64,000 nucleotides of DNA from Salvia splendens. Its lineage: Eukaryota > Streptophyta > Magnoliopsida > Lamiales > Lamiaceae. The translations under genes and the position numbers were made by a program. Of the stretch, positions 22,659-33,250 are shown one piece after another; the stretch's first letter is position 1, and each line of letters opens with the position of its first letter. The notes beneath the pieces were generated by a model. It was not told where the DNA came from, searched no databases, and saw only the letters and a program-made list of their open reading frames with translations. The stretch spans positions 62,001 through 126,000 of the forward strand of contig NW_024599198.1 in the NCBI RefSeq assembly GCF_004379255.2, in the 5' to 3' direction.

Positions 22659-23777
22659 CTACTTGCGGTTGAGCTTCCGGGGGGATTCGGGGTCGAACCA
22701 ATTTCCCGCCTCGGGTCCTTCGTCTTGGACAATCATGTTGTGCAAGATTATGCACGTATACATGATGTCGACCATGTTCTCCATGAACCACGTACGAGCC
22801 GGAGCTTTGATGATGTTGAAGCGCGCTTGGAGAACCCCGAACGCCCTCTCCACATCCTTGCGAGCAGCCTCCTGCTTCTGCGCAAAAAGAGCCTGCTTTG
22901 GGTTCGCAGACCCACTGCACGTCTTCACGAAGGTAGGCCACTTCGGGTAGATGCCATCGACGAGATAGTACCCCATTTTATAAAGCCGGTTGTTGGCGAC
23001 GAAGTTGATGGCCGACGCTTTACCATCCAAAACTTCGGTAAAGAGGTCGGACTGGTGGAGCACGTTTACGTCGTTGTTCGACTCGGGGACCCCGAAGTAC
23101 GCGTGCCAGATCCAAAGGCGGTAGTCGGCAACGGCCTCAAGTATAACGGTTGGGTGGGTGCCTTTGTGGCCGCTCGTGTAGGACCCCTTCCACGCCACCG
23201 GGCAATTCTTCCATTGCCAGTGCATGCAATCGACGCTGCCGAGCATCCCGGGGAATCCGTGCACTGTTTCGTGAAGGTCGAGCAGGAACTGACAATCGGT
23301 CGTGCTTGGCCTCCGGAGAAATTCGTCGGTGAAGGCTGTCCGGACGCCTTTGCAGAATTTGAGCAAACACATTCGCCAAGTGCTGTCTCCGATGTGGAGG
23401 TATTCGTCGAACATGTCGGCCGTTTGTCCAGTCACAAGCTGGCGGATTGCTGCAGTACATTTCTGCAGCGTCGTGTGGCTGGGACGGCCGACCGCGTCGA
23501 ACCCTTCTTGGAAGAACTCTTCCCGGGCTGCCAAAGTATTCGCGATGTGGAGAAATAACGGTTTCCCCATGCGGAAACGGCGACGGAAGTACGTATCTCC
23601 CCAAACCGGGTTATCGCAGAAGTAGCCGTGTACTAACCTTGCGGCGGCTTCCTCCCGGTTACGATGGATGTACGTACGGGAGCGTCGTTGGGGCGGCCCG
23701 GCTTCTTCCGCCTCCCGTTGTCGATCTTCTTCAAGTGATTGTTCCAATATTTGACGCATTTGTTCAAAAGGATCCAT
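22659..23777 (-). CDS. PIF/Harbinger DDE transposase
   Basis: An uninterrupted 372-codon ORF with the features of the DDE_Tnp_4 (PIF/Harbinger nuclease) family, which cuts and joins element ends in the nucleus. The amino part is an acidic/Gln-rich helix (MDPFEQMRQILEQSLEEDRQ) followed by the helix-turn-helix-like region (FRRRFRMGKPLFLHIAN). The catalytic acids are visible: the first Asp in GSVDCMHW (about residue 187), the second in ESNNDVNVLH, and the Glu in DVERAFGVLQARF. The carboxyl part has the conserved CIILHNMIVQDE. The length is normal to slightly short for the family. No stop or frameshift is present, so it may be functional; no ORF1 lies in the same element. Confidence 0.9.
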   Translation of the reverse strand: MDPFEQMRQILEQSLEEDRQREAEEAGPPQRRSRTYIHRNREEAAARLVHGYFCDNPVWGDTYFRRRFRMGKPLFLHIANTLAAREEFFQEGFDAVGRPSHTTLQKCTAAIRQLVTGQTADMFDEYLHIGDSTWRMCLLKFCKGVRTAFTDEFLRRPSTTDCQFLLDLHETVHGFPGMLGSVDCMHWQWKNCPVAWKGSYTSGHKGTHPTVILEAVADYRLWIWHAYFGVPESNNDVNVLHQSDLFTEVLDGKASAINFVANNRLYKMGYYLVDGIYPKWPTFVKTCSGSANPKQALFAQKQEAARKDVERAFGVLQARFNIIKAPARTWFMENMVDIMYTCIILHNMIVQDEGPEAGNWFDPESPRKLNRK

Positions 23778-23975
23778 TAATTTGATTAAATTTGGGAGAA
23801 GAAAAACAGAGTTGATTTGAGATGAAAATTGTGGTGGAAATAGAGAGGATTTGAGGGGAATAGATGTGTGTTTGTGAGTGAAATGAATATGAAATAGGAG
23901 TATTTATAGAGTAAATAAATTATAAAAAATTAAAAAATTACAAAACGGCTAAAAAAACGGTAACAATACCGTTGC
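23778..23975 (-). promoter_or_regulatory. Promoter of the element A transposase gene
   Basis: On the minus strand the 18-bp near-palindrome AACGGTATTGTTACCGTT (23956-23973) lies ~50 bp upstream of a TATA box CTATAAATAC (23909-23900). The leader then runs to the ATG at 23777 and includes CACACATCTATTC. The same order and wording occur in element B, so this is a conserved element promoter. Confidence 0.65.
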
Positions 23976-24234
23976 AATTTTTTTTAATTAAATTTGAATT
24001 TTTTTTAAAAAAAATGAATTATTGCGTCACGTGACGAAACCCAATCGCGGAGCAGCGAGTGACCGTCACACGTCGGTGCGTGGCGGAACGTGTCGTGCCG
24101 CGGGCCGCGGCAACGACACCCGGCACGGCATGGGCACGGTTTGGCGACGACACGGCGGCTGCAACGCGTGCCACCGCGGAACCGTTCCTCTGGAACGGCT
24201 GCGGGTGCTCTAAAAGTTGCCGTTGCGGGTGCTC

Positions 24235-25337
24235 TAAAAGATGTGATCCGTGAAGCTATTGCGTGATGGTTATAACCCTACTATCCAACTGCTACAGTGG
24301 GCTATGGACTGTCACATGCGTATAAAATATAGTGCTACGATAAATTAAAAATTTTATTTATCTCAAATGATTTTGAATTGTCATATCGAGAGAATGATAA
24401 AGCCAATTAGCAAGTAGGTAAGCTTTTATTGGATTTTTATGAAAAATTGTTGGTAGAAAGAAAAAAATAATTGTTGGCTTCACCATATTCATGTCCCTCA
24501 CACTCACCATCTAAAATAAGAAATGTAAAAGTACAACAGTTTCACTGATACTACTATTTTGGTTGTATCAAAGATCACATGCATCTGTTTACTTTTCTTA
24601 TTTTGTTCATAATCATTTTTTTGTACGTTTATATCATATAGGATAGATAGCAGTATCACACTAACACTTGCATAGGCGTATTATTTCTTGCAAAAGGGTT
24701 TTAAATGGATATTAATGAATATTATCCTTTCACACACTAACACTCGCATAGGCGTATTATTTCTGGTATTTTCAATAAATTTAAAAACTGGATTAAATCA
24801 TAAACTTTTAACATAGTACTACTACTACTACTTACTATTATCCCAAATTCACGTTTTTTTTATTCATTAGTTAAATTTCGAAGTATTTTTAGAAAAAAGG
24901 GAAAAGTAAAAGTGTACAGACTGGAACCCTCGTCACTAGCTCTGCGTCAACTCAGTTCTCTACAGACGTAGACCACTCTCCATCTCACATACACAGACAC
25001 AGACACACGTATACATACATGTTTTAGTTTTATTTCGCCGTTAAAAGTTTATTTATTCTGTACCACAAAAATATGCAATTTAGATTGGACAAGAGTTTTA
25101 ATGTTTTAATGCAAAAATGATAAAGTAAGAGAGATATAGAAAGAAAAAGTAATTAAACATTGTTAGTGAAAAATGAAAATGAATCTCAACTCAATAGAGA
25201 GAAAAAAGTTTCCAATATTAGAAAGTGCATATTCTCGTGGGACAGACTAAAAAGGAAAGAATACATATTCATGTGGGACAGATGGAGTATATATTCTCTC
25301 CATCCTAAATTAGTTTGAGAATTTATTTTGGACATGG
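24235..25337. other. Intergenic with a short duplication and a MITE remnant
   Basis: A ~32-bp segment (cactaacacttgcataggcg...) is repeated ~75 bp apart at about 24658 and 24733. A Stowaway-like element ends at 25287 (gggacagatggag then TA); its left end near 25060 is unclear. No coding content. Confidence 0.45.
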
Positions 25338-25594
25338 AATTTAAGTAGGGGTGGGCAAAAAAACCGAAAACTGAATATCTGAACCGATCCAAACCGAAAT
25401 TTTGAAATTTGGTTCGGTTTTTTTGGTTTTTCGGTTCAGTTCGGTTTTAAAAATACAAAATTTCTGTTTTTCGGTTCGGGCGAAAAAATAGAAAAACCGA
25501 ATTATATTTTAAATATAATATTATATAAATTTATTCTATTAATTTAATATATTATATAATATGTATTCTTTTAATATATTTTATATAATATGTA

Positions 25595-25795
25595 CTCCCT
25601 CTGTCCCATTAGAAATGAAACGTTTTCCTTTTTGGTCTGTCCCATTAAAAATGAAACGTTTCTAAAAATGTAAACAATACTCTCTCTATTTTTTCTTCTC
25701 TCTTCTTTTACTCTCTCTCATTAACTCACAAAATAACATTACATAAAATCTCGTGCCGAAAAACAAATGTTGCATATTTAATGGGACGGAGGGAG
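25595..25795. mobile_element. Stowaway MITE
   Basis: Ends CTCCCTCTGTCCCATT and GGGACGGAGGGAG with TA on both sides, about 200 bp, non-coding. It is nested in the left arm of the hAT-type element. Confidence 0.75.
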
Positions 25796-25959
25796 TATTA
25801 TATATATTCTATTAATTTTATATTATATAGAATATTTATATTCTATTAGTATATATAAATAAAATATATTATATATAGGGTCCTATTAGGTTAAGATTTT
25901 TTAGCTTAATTGATAATTGATATGCATTTTCAGCCACTCATCCACAACATTTTTGAAAT

Positions 25960-26470
25960 GTCAACTGCAAGTAAATTATGTCAACTCGGGGGTATTATTG
26001 TCAATAGCCTGCACATCAAATGTCAATAGCCTACACATCAAATGTCAACAACTTATAGTTGACATTATATGTGTATAGTTGACATGAAATGTATATGTAG
26101 TTGACATTATATGTGTGTAGTTGACATAAATTGTATATATAGTTGGCATGGACTGTACACAAAGTTGACATTATATGTGTAGTTGACATGAATTGTATAT
26201 ATAGTTGACATTATACGTGTGTAGTTGACATGAATTGTATATGTGGTTGACATAGATTATATATGTAGTTGACATTATATGTGTGTAGTTGATATAAATT
26301 GTATATATATAGTTGGCATGGACTGTACACAAAGTTGACATTATATGTGTAGTTGACATGAATTGTATATATAATGTTGACATTATATGTGTAGTTGACA
26401 TGAATTATATATGTGGTTGAAATAGATTATATATGTAGTTGACATTATACGTGCATAATTAACATTAAAA
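25960..26470. repeat. TTGACAT/ATGTCAA word array of E1
   Basis: The left part has the word as ATGTCAA (for example caaatgtcaatagcc repeats). After the palindrome AATGTCAAC-aacttata-GTTGACATT at about 26041-26066 it switches to GTTGACAT. This recurs every 20-45 bp in phrases such as gtagttgacatgaattgtat. It is non-coding. Confidence 0.8.
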
Positions 26471-26622
26471 AAGGATATAGCTAAATCTTGAATCTAACGG
26501 TTCACTATTCGCAACCGCCATCTTCTCACTCTTCCCCCTCACATACTCCTTCCTCTTCGGTTTTGTTCCCCTTCCTCCGGCGGATTGATCCGTAGGGGCT
26601 GCGGCGGAAGATTGATCGAGGA

Positions 26623-27248
26623 ATGGAGAAAACGTTGAAGATCGTCGCCGGATTCGTCGAGAAACGGAGGAGGGAAACGAAATTAAACCCTAGCTCTAGA
26701 AAGGATTTTCTCGAAGTGCTTCTAGAATATCGTGGAAACAACGACGACGAGTGCGATCAGATCTCCGATCATCAACTCCACATTATCACCATGGTAATTG
26801 ATCGAATTAAACGATGAATTAAACTCCTAATTCATTGAATTTGAGATTCAATTTACCGCAGGAGGTTTTCCTCGCCGGATTGGAAACGCCGAGCAACACG
26901 ATCGAGTGGGCGATGGTGGAGCTCCTCCGCCACCCGGCGGCGAAGGAAGAGCTCCGCCGCGTAGTCGGAGAAGGCAACAGATTTGAGGAAGCGCAGATCG
27001 ACGATCTGCCATACCTGCAGGCGGTGGTGAAGGAGACGCTGCGGCGGAGAAGGAGCCAGCCTCAGTTTCATCTTCGGAAGAATCTGGATTGGAAGATTGG
27101 GGATTCGGCGGCGAAACGTAGTCGTGCTGCGGCTGTGCAGAGTAGAAGCGGCGGAGGAAGGCAGAAGCGGCGGAGGAAGGCAGAATCGGCAGTGATTGAG
27201 CGGAATCGTCTCAGTGCCATTACTGCTTTCATTTCAAGCTCTGATTAA
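26623..27248 (+). pseudogene. Cytochrome P450 fragment (clan 71, CYP76-like), captured
   Basis: Two exon-like blocks joined by a small intron with GT-AG ends read as the middle of a plant P450. 26623-26793 gives DFLEVLLEYRGNNDDECDQ. 26862-27043 gives the I helix (VFLAGLETPSNTIEWAMVEL) and the K helix (LPYLQAVVKETLR, the ExxR motif). After KETLR the reading no longer matches a P450: the PERF and Cys haem-binding regions are absent, as are the first ~250 residues. The wording is closest to CYP76-type enzymes, which oxidise terpenoids and alkaloids. It is a fragment inside E1 and cannot make an enzyme. Confidence 0.8.
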
Positions 27249-27599
27249 TGGCGATTTGACGAATGTGTATAGCTATTAAAACCCCGCCTTTATTCATATG
27301 CATGATTCAGCATCGATTGAGAGCACCCGCAACGCGTGCCGAAACCGTTCCGCGTGCCGTTCCGCCGGAACGGTTTCGCCGCGGAACGCGTTGCGGCGCT
27401 GCATTCCGCTCCCGTCCCGTTCCCATTCCGTGCCGGGTGCCGACGGCACGTAACGCGGCACGGAACAAGCCGCCACGCGCCTGGGCGACGTGGCCGATCC
27501 CCGTGCGTGCGTGCTTCCCACTCGCCGGCCCGCGAGTGGGACACGTCAGCAATGACGCAATAATTATTTTTTTTTTTTATAAAAATCGAATTTTTAAAA

Positions 27600-27786
27600 A
27601 AAATTTTTTTTTTTTAAACGGTAACATTACCGTTTTTTTTAACTTTTTCTTAATTTTTTAATTTTTATTTTTATTTTCTTATTCTATAAATACACCTAAT
27701 TCATTCATTTATACACAACTACACATCTATTCTTCCTACATCAACATCAATTTCTCTCCAATTTTCATATTCTATCTCTTCAAAAA
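27600..27786 (+). promoter_or_regulatory. Promoter of the element B ORF1
   Basis: The palindrome AACGGTAACATTACCGTT (27617-27634) is followed by the TATA box CTATAAATAC (27684-27693) and a leader containing CACATCTATTC before the ATG at 27787. The layout is collinear with the element A transposase promoter. Confidence 0.65.
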
Positions 27787-28919
27787 ATGTCCGGCGACGG
27801 CAATTACGGTGGTGGCGGCGCCGGAGGGTGGGATCTCAACGCGTTCGGCGATTGGGAGACCATGTACAACACACTTGGTGGTTCTGGGTCATCGACGCCG
27901 GGCACGCAGGGGTCGGCGACGCCGGGTGGGTACCAACCACCCACTTTCGATGTGGATGCCTACGCTCGAGGCTCCGGCTCGCGGCTTTCCCAGGGTTTGT
28001 CCCAGATTCGGGAGGATATCCCCGTTGAACCCACTCAGGGAGGAGGCCGAGGCGGTGGAAGCTACAGGGCTGCGTCTGAGGCACCCGAGGAGGATGAGGA
28101 GGAGGAGCCGGAGGATCTGGGCCGGCATCCCTACACAACGAAGAAACAAAGGCGGTGTACACCGCCTGGCTCACCGTCTCATATGATCCCATCGTCGGCA
28201 ACCAACAAGCCGCCAAGTGCTTCTGGGAAAAGGTCCGTGATGTCTACCACGAGACTAAGCCGAAAGGGGCCCGGAAGCGCAAATATACAATGCTTCGTGC
28301 TCACTTTGGCCGAGTCGATTTACAGGTCAAAAAATTCTGCGGGATCTACTCCACCGAAGCGGCGCACTACCAAAGCGGAGCTTCGGGCGCCGACATACTG
28401 AGGGCGGCTATGCGCGCCTTCCACCAGGACACCGGTGTACAGTTCAAATATGTTGATATTTGGCAGCTCGTCAAGGACGAGGAAAGGTGGGCCGGTGGTG
28501 TCCGCTCCAGCTCGGGATCAACCTCAAAGCGGACGAAGCACACGACGAGCGGCCAGTACTCGTCTGGTGACACCGATGCGCCCAGTGATCGTGGCACGCA
28601 GGAGGTTGGGGTTACGGCCGCCGAGTACGAGGGATCTAGCCGTGGGCGCCGTCGTCCGCAAGGGACGAAGGCGGCGAAAGCGGCTAGAGCGAGGAAGGGC
28701 CGAGGAGAATCAAGCCAGTCGGCCTCGGGATCGGGCTCACAAGGAGGCTCGAACACACTTATGGTGGCGTACATAACCGCCACAATGGCGGACACTTCCC
28801 GCTTCTCGTACGCCCAATACACGGCCTGGTGGAACGGAATTGTGCATATGGCAGGACTACTTGGTCTTCCCCCTCCCCCTAAACCTCGACCGCCTCCGGA
28901 GGATGATTCGCCGGCGTAG
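27787..28919 (+). pseudogene. Harbinger ORF1 (Myb/SANT-like DNA-binding protein), one frameshift
   Basis: ORF1 proteins of this superfamily assist the transposase in binding DNA. The start MSGDGNYGGGGAGGWDLN is followed by a Gly/Ser/Thr/Pro-rich region and an acidic stretch (EDEEEEPEDLG). Near 28135 the frame changes, consistent with two extra bases. The other frame then carries the DNA-binding domain (VYTAWLTVSYDPIVGNQQA, FWEKVRDVYHETKP, LRAHFGRVDLQVKKFCGIY). A basic Ser-rich linker and a conserved carboxyl region (MADTSRFSYAQYTAWWNG) ending in a Pro-rich tail follow. A single lesion separates it from a full-length protein, so it decayed recently or the lesion is an assembly error. Confidence 0.78.
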
Positions 28920-29888
28920 TAGTTTTTTTATTTTCCCACGTTTAATTGTGTGTTTTTTATTGTGTGTTTTTTATTTTTTTAGGATTTGAATTGTGTGTTT
29001 TTTTTAATTTTTTTAAGTTTAAGTTGTAATTTTTTTAATATTGTGTGTTTTTTAATAAAGTATGTTTGTTTTTTAATAAAGTATGTTTGTTTTTTAATAA
29101 AGTGTGTTTATTTAATTTAATTTAGTTGGAAATAAAATAAAAATTGAAATAGAATGAATAGTAATTTAAGGAACGGTTAAGGAACGGTTAAGGAACGGAG
29201 GGTTGCAGGTTCCGTTCCTTAGTTAAGGAATGGAGTAAAAAAGTACAGTGGGGCCCTCAAATAGTGGTTTAAGGAACGGTATAGGAACGGTATAGGAACA
29301 GCGTTGTGGATGGCCTGATGGATATGAGTGTGCATAAACTGCAGCTGGGAGGAAGGATCGATTGGTTTGGACAAATTTGCGAAGCTCTAGAGAGTAAATT
29401 AAAACATAAAATTACCATTCTACCATTTTATAATTAATTAATTTAAAAATATTTTCTATGTGGCAAATTCTAGACCACTCATTTAAAAAAAATGAGTGAT
29501 TGATAATGCATCTCAATTCTCAATTAGGCTAAAAAATCTCAATGTATCACAACGCTCTCTCTCTCTATATATATATGATTGTATTCAAATCCTTTTTCCA
29601 CTATTAATCCAATCTCCTTTTTAATCTCAGCCGTGGATTTGTTGTGATCGGATGGTTAAAACATTGACAGATAATTAGTTAATTTCTTAAATTTTAAACG
29701 TTTAAAGGGCATAATAGAGATTAACATTTGTAGTTAGTTATGGAATGCTCCATAATTTTAGCCGTATTATTTTATGCAGATTTCCCACTAAGTATTTGTG
29801 CAGATTTTCATATTATTTTATGCAGATTTCGTTTAATTTTTAATCTCAGCCATATTTAGCTTCGAAGGAGGCATGTTGACATATAAAA

Positions 29889-30345
29889 ACAGAAATGAAC
29901 ATAATGCAGGCACATAGGCAAATAATGTAAGCACATCAACTAATAATGAAGAGCTTATACCGAGTAATGAACAAACAAATATTCGATCAACTCCTTGACA
30001 ATATAAAAAAACTTTGACATGATGCATGATACATGACATATAATAAATACAAATATACACATTAATGAACATAATCATTTACTTAATGAGCATAAGCTAT
30101 TTCAACAATGACCAACGGCAATTCATGCATATATGAAAATAATTCATTAACATATGAACGTAATGCAGAGATTATATGAGGTAATGAATAAACAAATATT
30201 CCATTTGGCTGTTGACAATTAAAAACAGAAATGAACATAATGCATGCACATAGGCAAATAATGTAATCACATCGCCTAATAATGAACAGCTTATACCAAG
30301 TAATGAACAAACAAATATTCGATCAACTCCTTGACAATATTATAA
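29889..30345. repeat. ~336-bp direct duplication in E5
   Basis: The phrase from acagaaatgaacataatgca to caactccttgacaatat occurs at about 29889-30003 and again at about 30225-30342. It includes the same series of aataatg words. Confidence 0.7.
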
Positions 30346-30352
30346 TTTAAGT

Positions 30353-31930
30353 TGTGCCGTGTGTCGTTGTTTGGCGAACGTTTCTTGTTTGCCCTAAGGG
30401 TTTGACAAGCCTAGGGGCTAGGGTGTAGCATGTTCTAAGTCTAAAAAACGTTATCCAAATACACGAGCTGGAGTAATTCGTCTGGGGTTGCACATGCATA
30501 ACGCGTGGGTATATTTTAAAACAGATATACATAATGTACATATTGTGTAGTATAATGCGTAGTTTAGTTTCTGTAACGCATTGTTTGTGGTATGTAATGA
30601 ACATTTATCCTTACCCGTTTAGTTTAGGTTCTATAATGAACATTGTTTGTGGTATGTAATGAACATTTATCCTAGCCCCTAGTTTAGGTTGTGCCGTAAT
30701 TCGATGTTTTACCCACGTTTCTTGTTTTCCCTAAGGGTTTAACAAGCCTAGGGGCTAGGGTGTAGTATGTTCTAAGTCTAAAAAACGTTGTCCAAATACA
30801 TGAGCTGCAGTAATTGCTCGGGGTTGCACATGCATAGCGCGTAGGCATTTTTTAAAACAGATATACATAATGTACATATTATGTAGTGTAATGCGTGGTT
30901 TTAGTTTCTGTAATGCATTATTTGTGATATGTAATGAACATTTATCCAGCCCCGTTTCATTTAAGGTGTGTCGTGTTTCGATGTTTGGTGCACGTTCCTT
31001 GTTTTCCCTAAGGGTTTAACAAGCCTAGGGGCTAGGGTCTAGTACGTACAACAGCAACCACGTGATGCATAAAACAAGATAAATAATGCATTCAAATAGC
31101 CAAATAATGTTCAGAATCAGTCAAGTAATGAACATACAAATAATGCTCTGAATGTTAACGAACAATGGATATTATTGGCTATATAATGGACCATATGTGA
31201 ACTGCAATGTATACGAATAAGATGTGCCGTGTTTCGATGTTTGGCACACGTTTCTTGTTTCCCCTTAGGGTTTAATAAGTTTAGGGGCTAGGGTATAGTA
31301 CGTACACATAAATAACAACGTTTAAACTGATACTAATAATGCATCGAATGGTTACGAATAATGGATATTATTGATTATATAATGCATCATATATGAACTG
31401 CAATGTATACAATTAAGATGTGTCGTGTTTCGATGATTGACACACGTTTCTTGTTTCCCCTAAGGGTTTTAATAAGCCTAGGGGCTAGGGTATAGTACGT
31501 ACTCATTAATAACAATGTTTAAACATAAACGTATAATGCACCGAATGGTAACGAGTAATGGATATTGTGGACTATATAATGCACCATTTGTGAACTGCAA
31601 TGTATACGTATAAGATGTGTCGTGTTTCGATATTTGGCACACGTTTCTTGTTTCCCCTTAGGGTTTAATAAGCCTAGGGGCTAGGGTATAGTACGTACTC
31701 ATTAATAACAACGTTTAAACCGATACGAATAATGCACCGAATGGAAACGAACTGATACAAATAATGCACCGAATGTTAACGAGTAATTGATTTTATTGAC
31801 TATATAATGCACCATATTTGAACTACAATGTATACGAATAAGATGTGGTGTGTTTCGATGTTTGCCACACGTTTCTTGTTACCCCTAAGGGTTTAATAAG
31901 TGTAGGGGTTAGGGTGTAGTACGCACTCAA
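30353..31930. repeat. Seven-copy repeat with a conserved CTTGTTT-CCCTAAGGG-TTTAATAAG core
   Basis: A ~75-bp core (gtgtcgtgtttcgatgtttg, cacacgtttcttgtttcccc, taagggtttaataagcctag, gggctagggt) recurs at about 30384, 30721, 30998, 31254, 31450, 31647 and 31874 (position of cttgtt). Spacing shortens from ~337 to ~196 bp. The core can fold: CTTGTT pairs with AACAAG/AATAAG, and CCCT with AGGG. Copies at 31254 and 31647 contain TTAGGGTTT, the plant telo-box. Between cores run AATAATGCACC words. Confidence 0.85.
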
Positions 31931-32021
31931 TAATAACAACGTTTAAACTGATACATGCACCGAATTTTTGTTCGTTATTGGATTCTATAACACTGAATTA
32001 CTCTAATAACTGTGCGGTTAA

Positions 32022-33250
32022 CTCATTGAAGTACTCATCAGCCCGTTGATAGTTCGTATTTCCTACAACAATCAAAATAATGACAACTACTATCTGGTGC
32101 CTTCAGCTTCTCCATGTTATTCAAGTAAGAGCACCAAGTGTCTATAATGACCGGGCTGACAGCTTTGAACGGTTCCAACGAAAGGAACTCACTCTGCACC
32201 GTTTGTTTTTAGTTGTCCTCATACACAATTGCATCTCTGCATATCAAAATCAAACGTAATGTAAAAAAACAGGCTACATAATGCACTATCAAATCCAAAT
32301 AATGAAATAATATACCATAATGCATTCACATATTCAAATAATGTAGTCATATTGGCAAATAATGAAGAAATTTTAACAAGTAATGAACAAGCAGATTTTC
32401 AATGTACTCGTTCACAATCTATAACCACACCAACAACTTTAATAATGTAATCATATAGGAAAATAATGCATTGATATACAGTTTTAATACACAGAATCTA
32501 ACACTAAATACCCTTCCGCTTTTACTGTATAACACAGAATTACACATAATTCAAGGATATATGAAAATAATGCATTCACATATGAACATAATGCAGAGAT
32601 TATATGAATTAATGAATATATTAATTTTAGATTTGTTATTTGACAATATAAAACAGAAATGACCATAATTCATTCACATTTTAAAATAATGTAGACACAT
32701 TGGCAAATAATGAAGAGATTTTAAAATTAATGAACAAGCAGATTTTCAATTTACTCTTCCGCAATCTATACCCACACCAACAACATTCATAATGTAATCA
32801 TATATGTAAATAATGCATTGATATACAGTTTTAATACACAGAATGTAACACTAAATACATTTCCTCTTTTACTGTATAAAACAGCATTACACATAATTCA
32901 AGTATATAGTAAAATAATGCAATCACATTTGAACATAATGCAGAGATTATATGAATTAATGAGTATACTAATATTACATTTGTTATCTGACAATTTAAAA
33001 CAGAAATGACCATAATGCATTCACATATTCAAATAATGTAGTAACATTGGCAAATAATGAAGAGATTTTAACAAGTACAGAACAAGCAGATATTTTACAA
33101 ATAAAATATCAATTCGAATTGCAAAATTATGTTAAACCATGTCGGAGTAAAATCCAAAAATAAACATCAATTCGAATTGCAAATGAAAAACAAAGGCTCA
33201 CCCTCTTGCTGGGATTGTTGTGAATTTGTTGGTCGTCCTCTTTTTGTCAT
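32022..33250 (-). pseudogene. Ulp1-type MULE-associated ORF remnant in E5
   Basis: A short first exon from 33250 reads MTKRGRPTNSQQSQQE, followed by a GT donor. A second block at about 32250-32030 reads FLSLEPFKAVSPVIIDTWCS then YLNNMEKLKAPDSS, with in-frame stops. It resembles the region before the cysteine-protease domain in Ulp1-like ORFs carried by plant MULEs. No catalytic His-Asp-Cys set is visible. The assignment rests on resemblance from memory only. Confidence 0.4.
32320..33075. repeat. ~347-bp tandem duplication in E5
   Basis: The segments starting near 32471 and 32818 are close copies (ttgatatacagttttaatac, acagaatctaacactaaata and so on). They generate two similar spurious ORFs. 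The unit is again filled with aataatg words. Confidence 0.75.

Larger units (their letters stand above)
22191..24234 (-). mobile_element. PIF/Harbinger element A (transposase only)
   Basis: The left end GGCCATCCACAACGCTG follows TAA (22188-22190). The right end (…gcgggtgctc) is followed by TAA at 24211-24213 and again at 24235-24237, because the terminal ~20 bp are present twice. The left ~190 bp contain repeated GGAACGG/CCGTTCC words and the right ~200 bp GTGCCG/CGGCAC words. The single gene is an intact DDE transposase transcribed from the right end. End, promoter and 3' sequences match element B (27321-29314) in inverse orientation. Confidence 0.82.
27321..29314 (+). mobile_element. PIF/Harbinger element B (ORF1 only)
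   Basis: The left end GAGCACCCGCAACGCG and right end (…cgttgtggatggcc) are flanked by TGA on both sides (27318-27320 and 29315-29317). The right ~200 bp are the inverted match of the left end of element A. The left ~250 bp, the promoter and the 3' region also match element A. The only gene is a Myb/SANT-like ORF1. It is inserted in E1 just after the P450 fragment, independently of element A. Confidence 0.8.
25877..29556. mobile_element. MULE-like element E1 carrying a P450 fragment and Harbinger element B
   Basis: The left end (agggtcctattaggttaag, gattttttagcttaattg, then gccactcat) is the inverted counterpart of the right end at about 29480-29556. Both ends match the ends of E2 and E3. The element lies between (TA)n tracts. 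Inside are a dense TTGACAT array (about 25960-26470), a captured P450 fragment (26623-27248) and Harbinger element B. Long terminal inverted repeats plus a captured host gene fit a Pack-MULE, but the superfamily is inferred, since a 9-bp duplication cannot be distinguished inside TA repeats. Confidence 0.6.

Noticed and set aside
22548..23558. Long plus-strand ORF of 336 codons opposite the transposase
   Set aside because: The catalytic motifs are on the minus strand; the plus frame is open only because of codon bias.
22191..29314. One large Harbinger element containing both divergent genes
   Set aside because: Internal gagcaccc-type ends with matching TAA and TGA duplications show two separate elements. 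Element B also lies inside E1 and the hAT-type element, while A lies outside both.
29833..30604. Small minus-strand ORFs in E5
   Set aside because: They arise from the repeated aataatg-rich units and are not alike in any conserved protein sense beyond the DNA duplication.
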